Assembly: GCA_947683425.1 (NCBI GenBank)
Contig: CANTUQ010000035.1
Location: 1,163,001 to 1,227,000, forward strand
Direction: 5' to 3'
DNA from: Excoecaria cochinchinensis
Taxonomy: Eukaryota > Streptophyta > Magnoliopsida > Malpighiales > Euphorbiaceae
DNA length: 64,000 nt
In this document: positions 21,493 to 33,880 of the stretch, piece by piece
Position numbering within the stretch: position 1 is the first letter of the stretch
Layout: the number at the start of each line of letters is the position of its first letter
Made by a program: the position numbers and the translations under genes
Notes under the pieces: model-generated
The model's database searches: none
The model's input: the letters and a program-made list of their open reading frames with translations, nothing else
What the model was told of the DNA's origin: nothing

Positions 21493-24293
21493 CATCACTT
21501 AATCATCCATGGCATAATGAACATGAACAGACAGATAGAGTAATAAGCCATCCGTCAGATGCAGTTGCATGGAAACATTTTAATGACATTCACCCCGACT
21601 TTACTGCTGATAGTCGTAATGTTAGATTGGGTCTAAGCACAGATGGGTTTCAGCCTTTTGGGCAATCAGGACAACAATATTCTACATGGCCAATAATAAT
21701 AGTCCCTTATAATTTGCCTCCATGGATGTGTATGAATGAGGCTTACATGTTTTTAATAGCAATTGTGTTAGGCCTGAAGACTCCAAAGCAGAAGATTGAT
21801 GTATTCCTACAACCTTTGATTTCTAAATTGTAATAATTATGGGAATTCGGTGTGCTAACATATGTTGTGTCATGTAAATAGAACTTTATGATGAGAGCAG
21901 CTTTGATGTGGATAGTGAGCGATTTCCCTGCATATGCTATGCTATCAGGTTGGAGCACGGCGTGAAAACTAGCTTGTCCTTACTGTGAAAATGATTTAGA
22001 TGCTTTTTATCTTACTAATGGATGTAAAATATCGTGGTTTGATAATCATAGAAAATTTCTTCCTCCAAATCACCCTTTTAGACGAAATAAGCACAAATTC
22101 ATTAAGAATAAAGCTGTCCACGCCCCTCCTCCACCTAATAGATCGGGTGAAGAAATCTTGCTAGTGATTGATGAATTAGGGTTGCTGAAAGTAACAGAAC
22201 TTGAAGCTGAAGAACTCAATAGTAGCATTTCTAAAACCTTTGGTTGGAGAAAACGTAGTATCTTCTAGGATTTGCCTTATTGGAAATCAAATTTGATACA
22301 TCATAATTTGGACGTGATGCATATCAAAAAAAATATTTTTAATGTCTTCAATAAGATAATGAATATTATTGGGAGGACCAAAGATAATGCAAAATCATAT
22401 GCCGATTTGAAATTGTATTGCAAAAGAAGTGAATTAGACAGAGATTCTAGAACGAGCAAGTATCCAAAAGCATGTTACACTTTGGAAAAAAGACAAAAGG
22501 AAGTTTTGTGCGAATGGTTGAGAAGCATAAAGTTTCCAGACGATTATGTTTCAAATTGAACAAGGTGTGTTGACATGAGGAAGTATAAATTGTTCGGAAT
22601 GAAAAGCCATGATTGCCATGTATTCATGCAAAGGTTGATGCCAGTTGCTTTTCGCGAGTTGTTGCCTCAGAGAGTTTGGGAAGCTATAACTGAGTTAAGT
22701 TTATTTTTCAAAAACTTGACTTTGTTTGAGATTAAGATGGCTGACATGGAAAAACTGGGGAATGAAATTACAATAATACTTTGCAAATTGGAGGGAATTT
22801 TTCCTCCGAGCTTCTTTGACATTATGGAGCATTTACCAATACATTTAGCACATGAGGCCAAACTGGCAGGACTGATTCAATATAGATGGATATATCACTT
22901 TAAAAGGTGAACCCAAATGTGAGTAATATATACGATCGAATAATTTGTTAAGTTATTATTAACTAGAACCACAATTGCCATGTAGGTATTTGTATCACTT
23001 GAAAAAAAATATTAAAAATAAAGCACGAGTAGAAGGCTCAATATGCAATACGTACTTGGTTGAAGAAGCTAGTACTTTTTGTTCTCATTACTTTGAGCCG
23101 CACGTCAGCACAAGACACTGCAAGGTTCCCCGTAATGACGCTGGAGGCCAAGCAAGTACAAATGATGGAAATTTGGCTATATTCACATATCCTGGTCGAT
23201 TATACGGACGTGCTACCAGAAGGATGCTTACAGATGAGGAATTAGAGGCTGTACAAGGTTATATCTTACTGAATTGCCAAAAAATTCAACCATATGTGTA
23301 GTAAGTGTAACTGATCGTGGTTATGATTATTTATTTAATACCATCAATATCATATGTAAGTTATATTGTTGTTGGCTGCAGTTTATATAAGGAATGGTTA
23401 CGGGAGCTTATGCCACATATCAGACAAAATGACATCAATAAGGAAGTCGAAAAGCACTTCCATTTATGGTTCAAGACATATGTAAGTGTTGACTTCAAAT
23501 ACACATAAGAGACATATTGCATTTTTCTTTAATTTATTAAATAACGAAATACAATTACATTCTGTAGGCATCAAAGCATACAATTGAAAATAATTTCATC
23601 TTTAATGTTGCTAAGGGACCATTGCGTACTGTTAAATCTTATCCGATATATTTCGTGAATGGATACAAATATCATACGCAATCTCATGGTCATAACAAGG
23701 CTACTACCAATAGTGGAGTTTGCATTCAGGGTGAATTGATGAATTATTATGGCAAAATTACAGAGATATTAGAAATTGAATACCCCGCTTTGCCAATTAA
23801 ACATTGTGTGCTATTTAAGTGTGAATGGTTTGATCCAACGCTTAATATCAGAACAAAAGTGCAAAGCAGCTACAACATGGTTGAGATAAATTAAAGAAGA
23901 AGACTTCCTAATTTTGAACCTTTTGTGTTGGCCATGCAAGCGATTCAGGTGTATTACCTTCCTTTTCCTAGCCTAAGATGAGATAAGAAAGATTGGTTGG
24001 CAATTTGCAAAGTAAAACCGAGAGACTTATTTGAAATGAAAGGCACACGATAAAATAAACGAATTGAAAGCGAAGTATTTCAGGAAGATGAAGTGGCTGG
24101 TCATGAAGTAAATGAGCGCATGCCATATGAAGATAACGAGCCTTTGAACAGTGTTGACAATGAATTTGTTGATATTGCATCGGACTATGAATCCAGGTCT
24201 ACATCTGATTTGAAAAGTGAATTTGATTCTAATTATTCAAAAAATTAAGATGATAGTGGTAATGAATTACATTTAAGTGATGATAGCGAATAA
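21493..24293 (+). pseudogene. TNP2-like CACTA transposase, truncated and decayed
   Basis: Plant CACTA transposase (Transposase_21 type) followed by the regions usually called DUF4218 and DUF4216. Landmarks in order: SDAVAWKHFNDIHPDF, LSTDGFQPFG and PYNLPPWMCMNE (21560-21745), SGWSTA, WFDNHRKFLP, LPYWKSNLIHHNLDVMHIKK (from 22272; the usual HIEKN reads HIKKN), GMKSHDCHVFMQRL (22600), FSHYFEPHV-like CSHYFEPHV, YPGRLYGR and CEWFDPT. Reading through needs three short introns with consensus borders (22907-22985, 23301-23381 and 23482-23567). In-frame stops occur near 21831, 21880, 21965, 22266, 22557 and 23892. The N-terminal portion is missing at the breakpoint, so no functional protein is expected. 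Confidence 0.9.
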
Positions 24294-24459
24294 TTCTTTG
24301 CACATGTGAGTAAAATCCATATGAGCCGCATATCATTTATTACTTTCTGTTTGATTTAATTCACAAATAACAAAATTTTGTATTATTGTCACATATATCA
24401 TGATTATGTAATAATCACTTGATGTCTAATCATATTCAATAATATTTTCAGGAAAAAAT

Positions 24460-26349
24460 ATGAATAATAAGAAGAAGACTGGTACTATGCAACCACCTAG
24501 GGTGAGGGTGTGCTCATCAATATCTACAGCTGTGAGTTAAGGGGAGGAATCATCATCTCCTGCGTCTGCACCTCCCCGTATGGGCATGGAATCTACACCC
24601 TCGATGTATTCAGGCCCATCATATACTACTAGTACATTATCTACTAAAGCACCTCCTATAGAGACTCCGTCTGAACCATCTCAGAGATATCCTGATACAG
24701 TTGAGGGTCCTTTGCCCGGATCGGTTTAAGTGGATGGACGGATGTATATTATCATTGAAGGACAACAGTGAGTTATTAATTTTCATTTTTATATTTACTA
24801 TATTATTTTAAATTGGAACATTTTATGATATTTTTGTTGCCCATTAGATTTATCCCATCTGGTCCTTGCTCCTGCTCTATGACTGGAATATTTAAGGAGA
24901 GAATTGAACTCAAAGATTTTTTATGGAAGCATATCGCTCAAGAGATAAAAATGTTTTATTTCCAAGAGTTTCAGGTAACTAAATTACTTGATTTATTTTT
25001 AGTTATTGCACCTTAATTCATGTATTATTTAAATTTTACACGTAATTTACAAATATATACATTATGCTTAATCTTTTTATTTTTGTTTTAAATTTCTCAA
25101 AAAGCTTTTTATTGGAATTCCACTGTAGATCACCTTGTATACGCTGTATGGGAGAAATGCGCTCGGGTACGTTACAAGGACATGCTTAACAAGTTGCACA
25201 CTAAAGGTGAACGACCACAGTACATAAATGAAGACATTTGGGCAAATTAGATGTAGTATTGGTCTTCAACAGAGGCCCTCTCTATTATCGATCGGAATTC
25301 TACCAATAGGAGGGGAGGATCGGAGGGAGTTAGTGTTTCTTTACACACTGGAGGAACATTGTCCCATCGCGAGCATGTTGACAGGCTTGTAAGTATTCAA
25401 ATATCTTAATTTATACATGCTACTTTTTTTTGCAATTGCGTATCAACTATTTAGAGCATTAGAAATGTTTTAATTGCAATACATGCACCTCTTGATAATA
25501 GGCCAAATATTTCATTGAATGAAAGAGGATGGGAAAATATTGTGTAAGGAGTTTGAAATGGATTTTGATTGTGGATAATACAATTACAAATGTATTTTCA
25601 TGATTTTTAAACAGGAGGTTTATTACAAATTTAGGGGAAACTATATCGAAATTTTATTAATCTATAGACAAGTGTTATTGTGTTATGAGTTAGAATTGTC
25701 TTCGGTTGGTATTAAAATAGTAATATATATAAGTACTTTTATGGTTTTTGTATATTAGTTTTGATACAAATTTAAGGAAAATTCTATTCAAAATTTATTA
25801 ACCTATAATTTGTTTACAGGAGTCTAGCATAGCCAGAACACCTTATCCTTATGAGTTATTTTTGCATACACATACGCGAAATCATGATAGTGTCACATTC
25901 GTCAGCGACCGAGCTAGATAAGTTCATGTATGTTAATTTTAAATTTTACTATTATTTTGTTATATCTTCTTAGTTTTAGTTTAATATTAAATAACAATCG
26001 TCGTTAATTTATTAAAGGAGCGGGTACTAGAGAGTCTTCAAAGTCAGTAGGCAGATGGTGAGAATGTCGATCATGCTAGAGTATATTATGACACAGCTAG
26101 CGGTATGGATCGCCATGGATGCGTCTTCGATTTGGGCTCTTATGCGAATACTTGCTATACGCATGCCTCATCTTCCTCTACGTAACGGCTAGTAGACTTG
26201 CGATGTCTACTAATGATGTCATTGAGCATCGCAGCACAATCGATATTTTAATGAACAGTATTAATAGGTTAGAGGATTTTATTAGCAGAAGATTACTTGA
26301 TGATACGCAAGCACCGTCGGCTGATCGTCCACATTCACCTCTAGCTTAG
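24460..26349 (+). pseudogene. TNPA-like second CACTA gene (Transposase_24 family), decayed
   Basis: A multi-exon remnant after an acceptor TTTTCAG. A proline/serine-rich start (MNNKKKTGTMQPPRVR) leads to IELKDFLWKHIAQEIK (24905-24950), then AVWEKCARVRYKDMLNKL and RPQYINEDIW (25150-25245), HTGGTLSHREHVDRL (25340-25388) and TPYPYELFLHTHTR (25840). This is the motif order of plant Transposase_24 proteins: WxK..A.R...ML, D.W..W, GG..SH..H, P...E.F..TH. Likely donors are GTAACTA (24974), GTAAGTATT (25388) and others. Several stops and a frameshift near 26180 break it; the open C-terminal stretch is 26119-26349. TNPA-type proteins bind the subterminal repeats. Confidence 0.8.
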
Positions 26350-26535
26350 TTATTGTTTTTAATTTTTTCACGTACTTTTATATGTAATTTTACTAAATTA
26401 CATATATATAATACATTACTAATTATATTTTTATTAAATCTACTTAATTTTTATTTAATACTTATTTTATTATATTTATTTTGGCAATTATAGTCTTATT
26501 ATTATTTGTTAATAATAATATTTAAAAAAATTAAA
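26350..26535. other. AT-rich spacer in CACTA element
   Basis: Sequence after the second gene with no feature other than AT richness; probably 3' untranslated and intergenic. Confidence 0.5.
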
Positions 26536-26962
26536 AATTAGAGACGGAAGAAATTTTTCATCTCTAAAATAAAGACGAAAAGCTATTTTTTGTCTCTAAA
26601 ATTAGAGACAAAAAATTCCTTTCGTACTTTTTATCACTAAATAGGGAGGAAAAATTCTTTTCCGTTTCTATTTTTAGAGACGGAAATGAGCTTTCTGTCT
26701 CTAATGTTAGAGAGGAAAAATAGATATCCATCTCTATTTTTAGAGATGAAACACTATTTCGTCTCTAATATTAGAGACGGAAAGAACATTTAGAAAAAAA
26801 ATTTTCAATCTCTAGAATTAGAGATGAAAAATTTCGTCTCTAAAATTAGAGACCGCCAAAATAGAGGTGGAATATTTTCGTCTCTATTTTCGTCTCTATT
26901 TGTGTTTAGAGACAAAATTCCGTCTCTATTTTTCGTCTCTAATTTGCATTTTTCTTATAGTG
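26536..26962. repeat. CACTA 3' subterminal repeats and terminus
   Basis: More than fifteen copies of a motif close to TTAGAGACGGAAA, in both orientations (GTCTCTA and TAGAGAC), often as back-to-back pairs such as CGTCTCTAATATTAGAGACG near 26760. Such arrays are the binding sites of the element's own TNPA-type protein. The array ends at TATAGTG (26956-26962). Confidence 0.9.
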
Positions 26963-29732
26963 TAAAGGAATTAAAAGAAATTATAATGAAATGGTAAAGT
27001 TGTTGCCGAATGGAATTTTAAAGGAAATAATGAGTTATGTTGTGTAACATGGCAAGTGAATGATGCTTATGGCTAATATAATATGTAAATTGAATGAATG
27101 AATGATTAAGTGGAATTAAGATGAACTAAATGGAAAGTTAGTGTAGTGGTCGAATGGTACATAAAGGGTTTAATTAAGATATATGATGAATTGTGGCATA
27201 TAAATAATATTTATAGTAAGTTTAATATGTAAAGAGTATGAATGAGTGATTAAATGAAATTAAAGTGCATAATGTGAAAAAAGTGATTCCTTGGCTGAAT
27301 GGTGATGTAAGTGATTTAAGTGTGTATGTTGATAACCAATATAATGTAATGGCATAAAATGGTTAAGTGATGATAAATGAGTGCATATGCAAAATTACAA
27401 GTGAAAATAATCTGTATGTCGAAATGTGCATGATAAAAAAATGCGATATTTATATGAATATTGATGAATTATTGCCCTTAGGGGTGGTCTGGTAGAAAAA
27501 TCTAGTCCAGGATATACTTGGCTAACCATAGGAATTCCACACCACGGTACGAGTCATGGCAACTCGCTATTAATATACCAATGAAGGTCTATCTCATTGC
27601 AGTGTTCAGTATTTATAGTGTATCCAGTGATTGCAGTGATCAGTATAGTGTAGTGCAGTGATGAATGGTCCCATTGGGGTCATTCTATAGTATAGTGGAT
27701 CATCTGGGTCCACGTCTTGCATATCCGGTCGATAGATTTTCTACGGGGTGTATACTAGGGGCATTCTGGTAAATATGTGATAAAAATGGTTAAAATAATT
27801 AAATAGGTGAAAATGAGTAGAAACGGAACTAAAATGGAGTAAATAAAAAGTTTAGGGGTAAAACGGTAATTTTACAAAAAGTTGGTAAAAAGTGAGAAAG
27901 TTAGGTAAAAAGTGAGAAAGTTAGGTAAAAAGTATAGGTGTAAGGGTAAATTGGTAATTATGACCAACTATGAGGTTAAAAAGGTAAATAGTGAAAAAGT
28001 GATAATATAAGGACCTATATGTAATTTAGTGAAAATATAAGGTTAAAAGTGGTATTTAAGTGTAAAAAGGGTAAATTAGCAATTAAATAAGTAAATAAGG
28101 GTAAAAGTATAAAATGGAAAGTAAATAAGGTAAAAAGGGTAATTATTGCATAAGTGAGGGCAAAATGGTAATTAAGTGAAAATGAGGACATAAAGGGAAT
28201 TAGTGAAAAAGAAAGGATATGGATGGTATTATGATAAAAGTAAGAACATGAATGTAATTAATGTAAAAGATGGCTCATAGATGTAATTAATGAAAAAGTT
28301 AGGGATGTATATGGAATCAAGTGAAAAGATTAAGGACTTAAGTGTAAGTATTTATAATTATTGGAGTAATTATGGAATATATGTATATTTAATGTAATTA
28401 AAGTGATTTAATAGATAATATGAATAAAATAAGATTAATTAATGAATTAGTATAAGAATATGTTAATTGGCAAAATAGTAACATAGTTAACTAATTAATG
28501 AATTTAAGTGAATCATTATATTGAGGAAATAGTGAATAAAATATTATATTTAATTAATTATATTGTAGTTAGTGAAAATTTATGCATAAGTGAATAGATG
28601 ATTAAAATGAGTGATTTAAAGACTAAAATGTAAATTTATGAGTTAATAATAAAATTATAGTGAGATTAATTATAACTAGTAATATAATTATAATTATAGT
28701 AAATTGAAGTGATAATATTGAAATTAATGAATAATGTGGGGACTAGAGTGTAATGTGAGGAAAATATTATGGTATTGAATAGATAGAAATTTGTATGCTA
28801 AATAATAAAGTAATGTAACAATGAAATTAAGTAATGACAATTTCGTAATATAAAATAATTAAAGGCTAAATTGTAATTTGGCATAAAGTAAAGGATTAAG
28901 TTGCAAATTGATGATATTGAGGCTAAGGGAGGGATTAAAATGTAATTATGTAATAAGAGAGATAATAAATGCGTATCTGTAATTAGTGAGCGAACAATTA
29001 AGAATTATTAGAATTTATATTGTTTGATTAAATGTTAAGTGTATAATGGATTAAATTAATTTATGATTTAACTACTATGATAGTGATAATGAAGGGTAAA
29101 TAGGTAAATTAGTGACATTATCGTAAATAAGTGAAATTTATTGGATTTAAATGTAATTGGTCCTAACAAGGCTAGTAGTAATATTTAAGTATAAATTGAA
29201 AAAAGAAATAAACTATTAAGTGAATTAATAAATTGGTTATATATATGTAAATTAAGAGAGGATATTTGAAAATAAATAAATAAATAAGTAAATAATAAGG
29301 TAGATAATAATGATAATAGTAACCAAGTGAAATGGAAAGATAGTGTTTTAATTGTAAGAAATATAAAGAGATTAAATTGTAAAGTTAATTATTAAGAGGC
29401 TATAGTGAATTAAGCTACAACGTAAATTAATTGAATAAAGGTTATAAGAAAGATTAACAAATTAAGTGTAGCCGAAATAAATTAGAATAATGGAAGTGCT
29501 TAATTGAGTATATCGAGAAATAAGGATTTTCATAGTAAATATGATAAAGAATAGCGTGATTAATAAATAGTATTAAAATAAAAGAAAATAGACAGATTAT
29601 TGTTGTGAATAATAATATAAGTGATCAAAGTCGAATCAGAAATAATTTATTAGTAATGAAATTTATAATAACGTACATATGGGCCAAAGACTTGTTAAAA
29701 TATATGTTTAACTATAGAAATGAATAATTGAA

Positions 29733-29912
29733 AAGAAATACTAGGACAAACGACAAAAGTGATAATAATGTTAGTAACAATCGAATAGCGATTGACTAAG
29801 GAAGAAATAAATAAATATCGATAAGAAATACTAGGACAAACGACAAAAGTGATAATAATGTTAGTAACAATCGAATAGCGATTGACTAAGGAAGAAATAA
29901 ATAAATATCGAT
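29733..29912. repeat. Perfect 90-bp tandem duplication
   Basis: 29733-29822 and 29823-29912 are identical base for base, beginning AAGAAATACTAGGACAAACG. In a region otherwise full of mutations this indicates a recent slippage or unequal exchange. It keeps a minus-strand frame open across both copies but has no protein features. Confidence 0.95.
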
Positions 29913-30717
29913 AGAACAATATATGTTCAAATAAGATAGTGATTAAAGTATAGTGATAACCATACAAGAATAAATGTGATCGAAATTAACTTAAGTAAAT
30001 GACTTAGTGAAAGATTCAACATAGTAAATGATATTGTTGTAAGAGAATTAGTGTAGTGTAAAAGAATAAAGGAAGTGTTAGGTACGTAGAGGAAGTATTA
30101 GTGTTAGATAAATGTTGCCAACAGTGAAATAATGACAAATTAATGAGAAAGTTAATAAACAATTTAATGTCCAAAATTAAATTGTAGTTGAGCATACAAA
30201 TTAAAGAAAGAATTTAATAGACTATTTACAAAGATAAAGGTATTAAAAAGAAGTACATATGAAATTGATCGTAAATGACAAACTGAACAAAGTGTTAAGT
30301 GACAAGAATCATTAGTGCACATGATAAAGTAAGTAATAATAGTAATAAAGAGAATAAAACAAATAAATAAACTAAAACACTGAAAATGATCAATATTAGT
30401 AAAGTGGACAAGTATAAAGATTAACAGTGTAAATGATAGTGAAATCGATAAGTGTGCAGGTGTACTGTGTAAGTGATAGTGAAATTGTCAATAGTGTAAT
30501 AGCGAATAATATATTATAGAATAGCAATAAAGGTAAAGACATTGATTAGTGATAATAGTAATAATGATGAAGATAAGAATAGTGAATGTCATAAAAGTAT
30601 GTTACAAACTGTTTAAAAGATTTAGAAATAATCGTCTACATAACCTAAATACAGTAAAATAATTAAGTGAACAAGTAGGTAGGATTAGTATGGAAAACTT
30701 AGGATAAGTATCCACTA

Positions 30718-30761
30718 CTGAGCATTTTAATGCTCAGCACGTAAGTGTTATTGTGCGCAGG
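30718..30761 (+). promoter_or_regulatory. LTR stem-loop plus 3' splice-site-like motif (family C, copy 2)
   Basis: CTGAGCAT (30718-30725) and ATGCTCAG (30730-30737) pair perfectly around TTTA; CACGTAAGTGTTATTGTGCG and then CAG/GTTGTG follow (AG at 30759-30760). In copy 1 one pair is a wobble. Confidence 0.55.
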
Positions 30762-31045
30762 TTGTGATGGTTAGATGTGGCCGAAGAGGTAGAAGCAATC
30801 AAAGATTGAGCGACAACAAGGACCGAAGGATTGGCATGGCATGTATACGATCGTAATGGGGAAAAACTTTGGCATGGGTAGGTAATTTATATGTTAGTGT
30901 ATTGTTATGTTTACTGTGTATGTATTGTTGTGTATGTTAATAAAAAAAAATTCGGAGCTATCGAGTGTATGATCAATGGTTGGCAATGCAGTGCAGTGTT
31001 GTGACATCCAGTATCCGCATCATTTACGGGTATAAGGGTGTTACA

Positions 31046-31460
31046 CTATTCAAGATTTCGCTTCGAAAGTACCTTCGTTAAAATGTACAATTGTGTTTTA
31101 ATTTAAAAATTTCATCCCTTTTCGAAATTGCATTGAATTTCATTAGATCTTTTGATCTATGCTAGTTTGCACCCTCTTTTAACCCCAGTGCGTACTCGAA
31201 GAACAACCCTATGTTCACTCAATGTAAGGAAGTGTTAAAGATAATCACCAGTCCAAACCTTGTACCATCAGGGTATATTAAATGGAGACCCAATTGGTCA
31301 TTATGCTCGTGATGAGTTAGACCCGTCGGCAGGGACCATGCTTGGGTAGACCTAAAGTATCATCACCCTGGCCAAAGCTCATGTAATGAAAGTAGGTACT
31401 TCCCCTAAGTGGTATGGACCATAATACTATGCTTGCTGTATGGATCACTTTGTATTGGTC
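31046..31460 (+). mobile_element. Tat leader fragment (plus)
   Basis: From TTCGCTTCGAAAGTACC to about TGTATTGG the sequence follows Tat1 10232-10640 (leader after the primer-binding site). It includes the conserved leader block (31265-31345). It joins the end of the family C LTR at one side and unrelated sequence at the other, so it is a fragment. Confidence 0.75.
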
Positions 31461-32598
31461 ATGTACACAAAAGTATCTACAGACACTCATATGGTGAAAG
31501 ATGCTTGCTAAAGATTTTATGCAAAAAGACGAACATCAAAAGTTATACGTGTAAAACTATATATAAGAATGTTTGCTACAATTATGTGTAAAAACACTTG
31601 CAGAAAGCATATGTGCAAAGAATATTGTTGGGTGTATATCCAAAGTATCACTTGCATGACTAGTGATAAAGAAAAATACCCCTAGATTGTAAAATGATTG
31701 CAACCTATTAGGTACCCCAAACTCAAGTTTCTATCTACCCTTGAACGCATTGAATGAACCACATTCTCAACTGATTCAATCTCAGCAAAAAGAATTAAGG
31801 AGTCATTCCCAATAAAGGGCAAGAAGATAAACATGTAAATATCAAGGTTTACTAAACCAACATGTAAATACAAGGCATACCATGCAATCTCTGTGTGTGT
31901 GCGCAAAAGGCCAAAACATAAATTTTCACCATTTGAAAGCAAATTCTAAATGCAACGTTGGGGACAAGACTCATCTCGAATACATAAATGCACTCGTAGC
32001 TTCCCGCTTGAAGCTTAAGAAACACCATATGCATCTTTCTACGTACCAAACCTTAATAGAAGTTCATCTCCGCTAATTAGGTAAGACCGAACCAAGAATC
32101 AAGAGGTCTTACTTCAATTGTAACGTTAGGCTTAGGTAGATGGCTACCAAAGAAGGATCAGGTTGTTAGAGAAAAATGGCCACAATATTTACTCAACTGA
32201 TGGGAGGACCATTCTCAACCCAATTGCATACTGTTAATGTATTCTTGAATTTGGGCTTGATAATACTTTAGCTCATCAAGCTCAAAATAACAATTAAGTT
32301 AAAAAGATAACCTTTGAAACTCATCAAGGGGTACTATCTTGAGCTCTACTTCTTTTTTTTTTTCCTTTTTCCTTTCTTTTTTTTCTTTCATTCCTTTTCT
32401 TCTTTTTTTTTTTCGCAAGCCTATGTCTCTAACTACGCAAAGATTTTGTCAATGATGAAACCCTTTTCTCAAAGTGTAAACCCATCCTTATCAGAGCGAT
32501 TTTTGATAGCCCAATCCCATGTCTTTGATTATAAAAAGAATTGTCAATGATTGAACTCTTTTTTTTTCCATATAGTGTACACCCATCCTTACTAGAGC
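31461..32598 (-). mobile_element. Tat internal fragment (minus), non-coding
   Basis: 31920-32598 matches 51428-52070 of Tat2 in the same orientation (shared CTTGAAGCTTAAGAAACACC and AACCAAGAATCAAGAGGTCT). It includes a T/C-rich tract (32341-32415), the antisense of the family purine tract. 31461-31920 has no clear match in the window. Several short ORFs overlap here in different frames; none is recognisable. Confidence 0.65.
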
Positions 32599-32901
32599 TA
32601 TAAACCCCGATACCCCCATTGGAAGGATACCGGAGCACTACCGCGATACTCACTCAAAACATTCATACATCACAGCGGAAGCATACAATAGCAATAATAA
32701 ATCTTATAATCTTAACATATAGTCAGAAATATATTGATACATCATCAAATACATATATCACTGTACCCAAAAAGAATTTAATATTTACATAACCAAAATG
32801 ATATACAGGAAGAAATACAGGAGGAGTACAAAATAAAACAAAACTCTACTCCTAGTGGCCAACCCTACAGATGCGCGACTCGAACCGAAAAAAACCTGCC
32901 A

Positions 32902-32942
32902 CCTACATGGGAAAACAACCCGTGCTAAGCGATAATGCTTAG
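32902..32942 (-). promoter_or_regulatory. LTR stem-loop plus 3' splice-site-like motif (family A 3' LTR)
   Basis: On the minus strand CTAAGC and GCTTAG pair (32942-32937 with 32930-32925), followed by a T-rich run and CATGTAG/GTGGCAGG (AG at 32904-32903). The second family A LTR has the same at 46413-46452, with a TAAGCG/CGCTTA stem. Confidence 0.55.
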
Positions 32943-33588
32943 TGGGGAGAAACAAAGATAACAAAACGCTATACAATAGTGTCATGCAACTGCATATGTA
33001 AATAAGCAGCAACATACTGAAATCTCTAAGTAGCAGAAGCAGAGATACATAAGTCATAATCACTATAAGGAAGCAGAACTTACTAACAGCATGCATAAAG
33101 CAAATGCACTAACTGGAATCACTCAATAATCATAACACTTCACTAAGCAAAATGCCAAACCCTTCAAACCATAGCCTGAATTTCAGTGGTGGTAGATATG
33201 GGAACACTACACTATAGGGATACTATGAATAGTATCAAAAAGTGGAGACCTAAGCCTCAACACTATCACTAATCACTAGACCCTAAGCAAGGTCATCGCA
33301 AAGCCCTAACGGGGCAACATAGGCAGCTGCACTACTATCACTTTATAAGCATGCTTATCTATCCACTACTATGACACTTCAGGCTTAACTCACTCACTCT
33401 AAGCATATCACTTGACAGTACCAAAATCAAAAGTCAAAACACTATCACATCATCAATTATTAATGCAAAAGCTAGAACAATAATATCATTAAGGCATAAG
33501 CAAAACCATGTACCATGCAATCGTGTGAAACAATGCAAAGTGGGCAAAAAGAATCAATTCCAAAAACAGGGCAGGCAGGAAGGGCCTC

Positions 33589-33880
33589 TGTCGCGATCGC
33601 GACATGCGTTGCACTCGCAACAGAGCGTAGGGCACCCCGTCACGCTCTCACGATGAAGCATAGCTTGGCAGACGCTCACAATACCGAGCTCTGTCGCGCT
33701 CACAATAGAGACCGGGCACTTCCTCTTCGCGTTCGCGCTCGGAGGCACACTCGCGCTGGGGCTCAGCTTACTAAAGCTCGGCCTACCGAGCTCTCTATTG
33801 CGCCCACGACAGAGGGCTCCTCAGCAACACAAAGGCCATTTCGCAGCTCGATAGAGACGAGAATTACCCAGAATCTGCAC
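33589..33880 (-). repeat. CG-rich palindrome cluster in family A LTR
   Basis: TGTCGCGATCGCGACA (33589-33604) is a perfect 16-bp palindrome. Further decayed versions with CTGTCGCG or CGCGACAG arms follow to about 33860. The same cluster is found at 47100-47400 and, in family B LTRs, at 36960-37300 and 44220-44545. Differences are mainly C to T or G to A, as expected from methylated CpG decay. Confidence 0.8.

Larger units (their letters stand above)
21493..26962 (+). mobile_element. CACTA (En/Spm) transposon, 5' end missing
   Basis: Contains TNP2-type and TNPA-like (Transposase_24) gene remnants in the usual order, followed by a subterminal repeat region and a 3' terminus ending TTTCTTATAGTG at 26962, i.e. 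CACTATAAGAAA read inward on the minus strand. No matching CACTA start exists on the left: the coding sequence begins abruptly at about 21493-21507 against the B2 repeat. The right flank is family C LTR sequence while the left flank is B2, so the left end was deleted rather than being the original insertion site. Confidence 0.9.
26963..31045 (+). mobile_element. Family C LTR, 3' portion
   Basis: Similar to the solo LTR at 1759-7070: shared landmarks are a GTCTAGTCCAGGATAT-like block (27505 here, 4130 there), the degenerate repeat region, and the stem-loop plus acceptor near the 3' end. It ends GGGTGTTACA at 31045. The first part is missing because the CACTA element abuts at 26962. No primer-binding site follows. 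Neither internal coding region nor partner LTR is visible. Confidence 0.75.

Noticed and set aside
29695..29967. 90-residue minus-strand ORF with duplicated segment
   Set aside because: Created by the perfect 90-bp duplication in LTR sequence; no protein features.
31409..32076. Several ORFs of 60-86 residues on both strands
   Set aside because: They overlap one another in different frames inside a Tat non-coding fragment, and the corresponding Tat2 region (51428-52070) does not keep them open.
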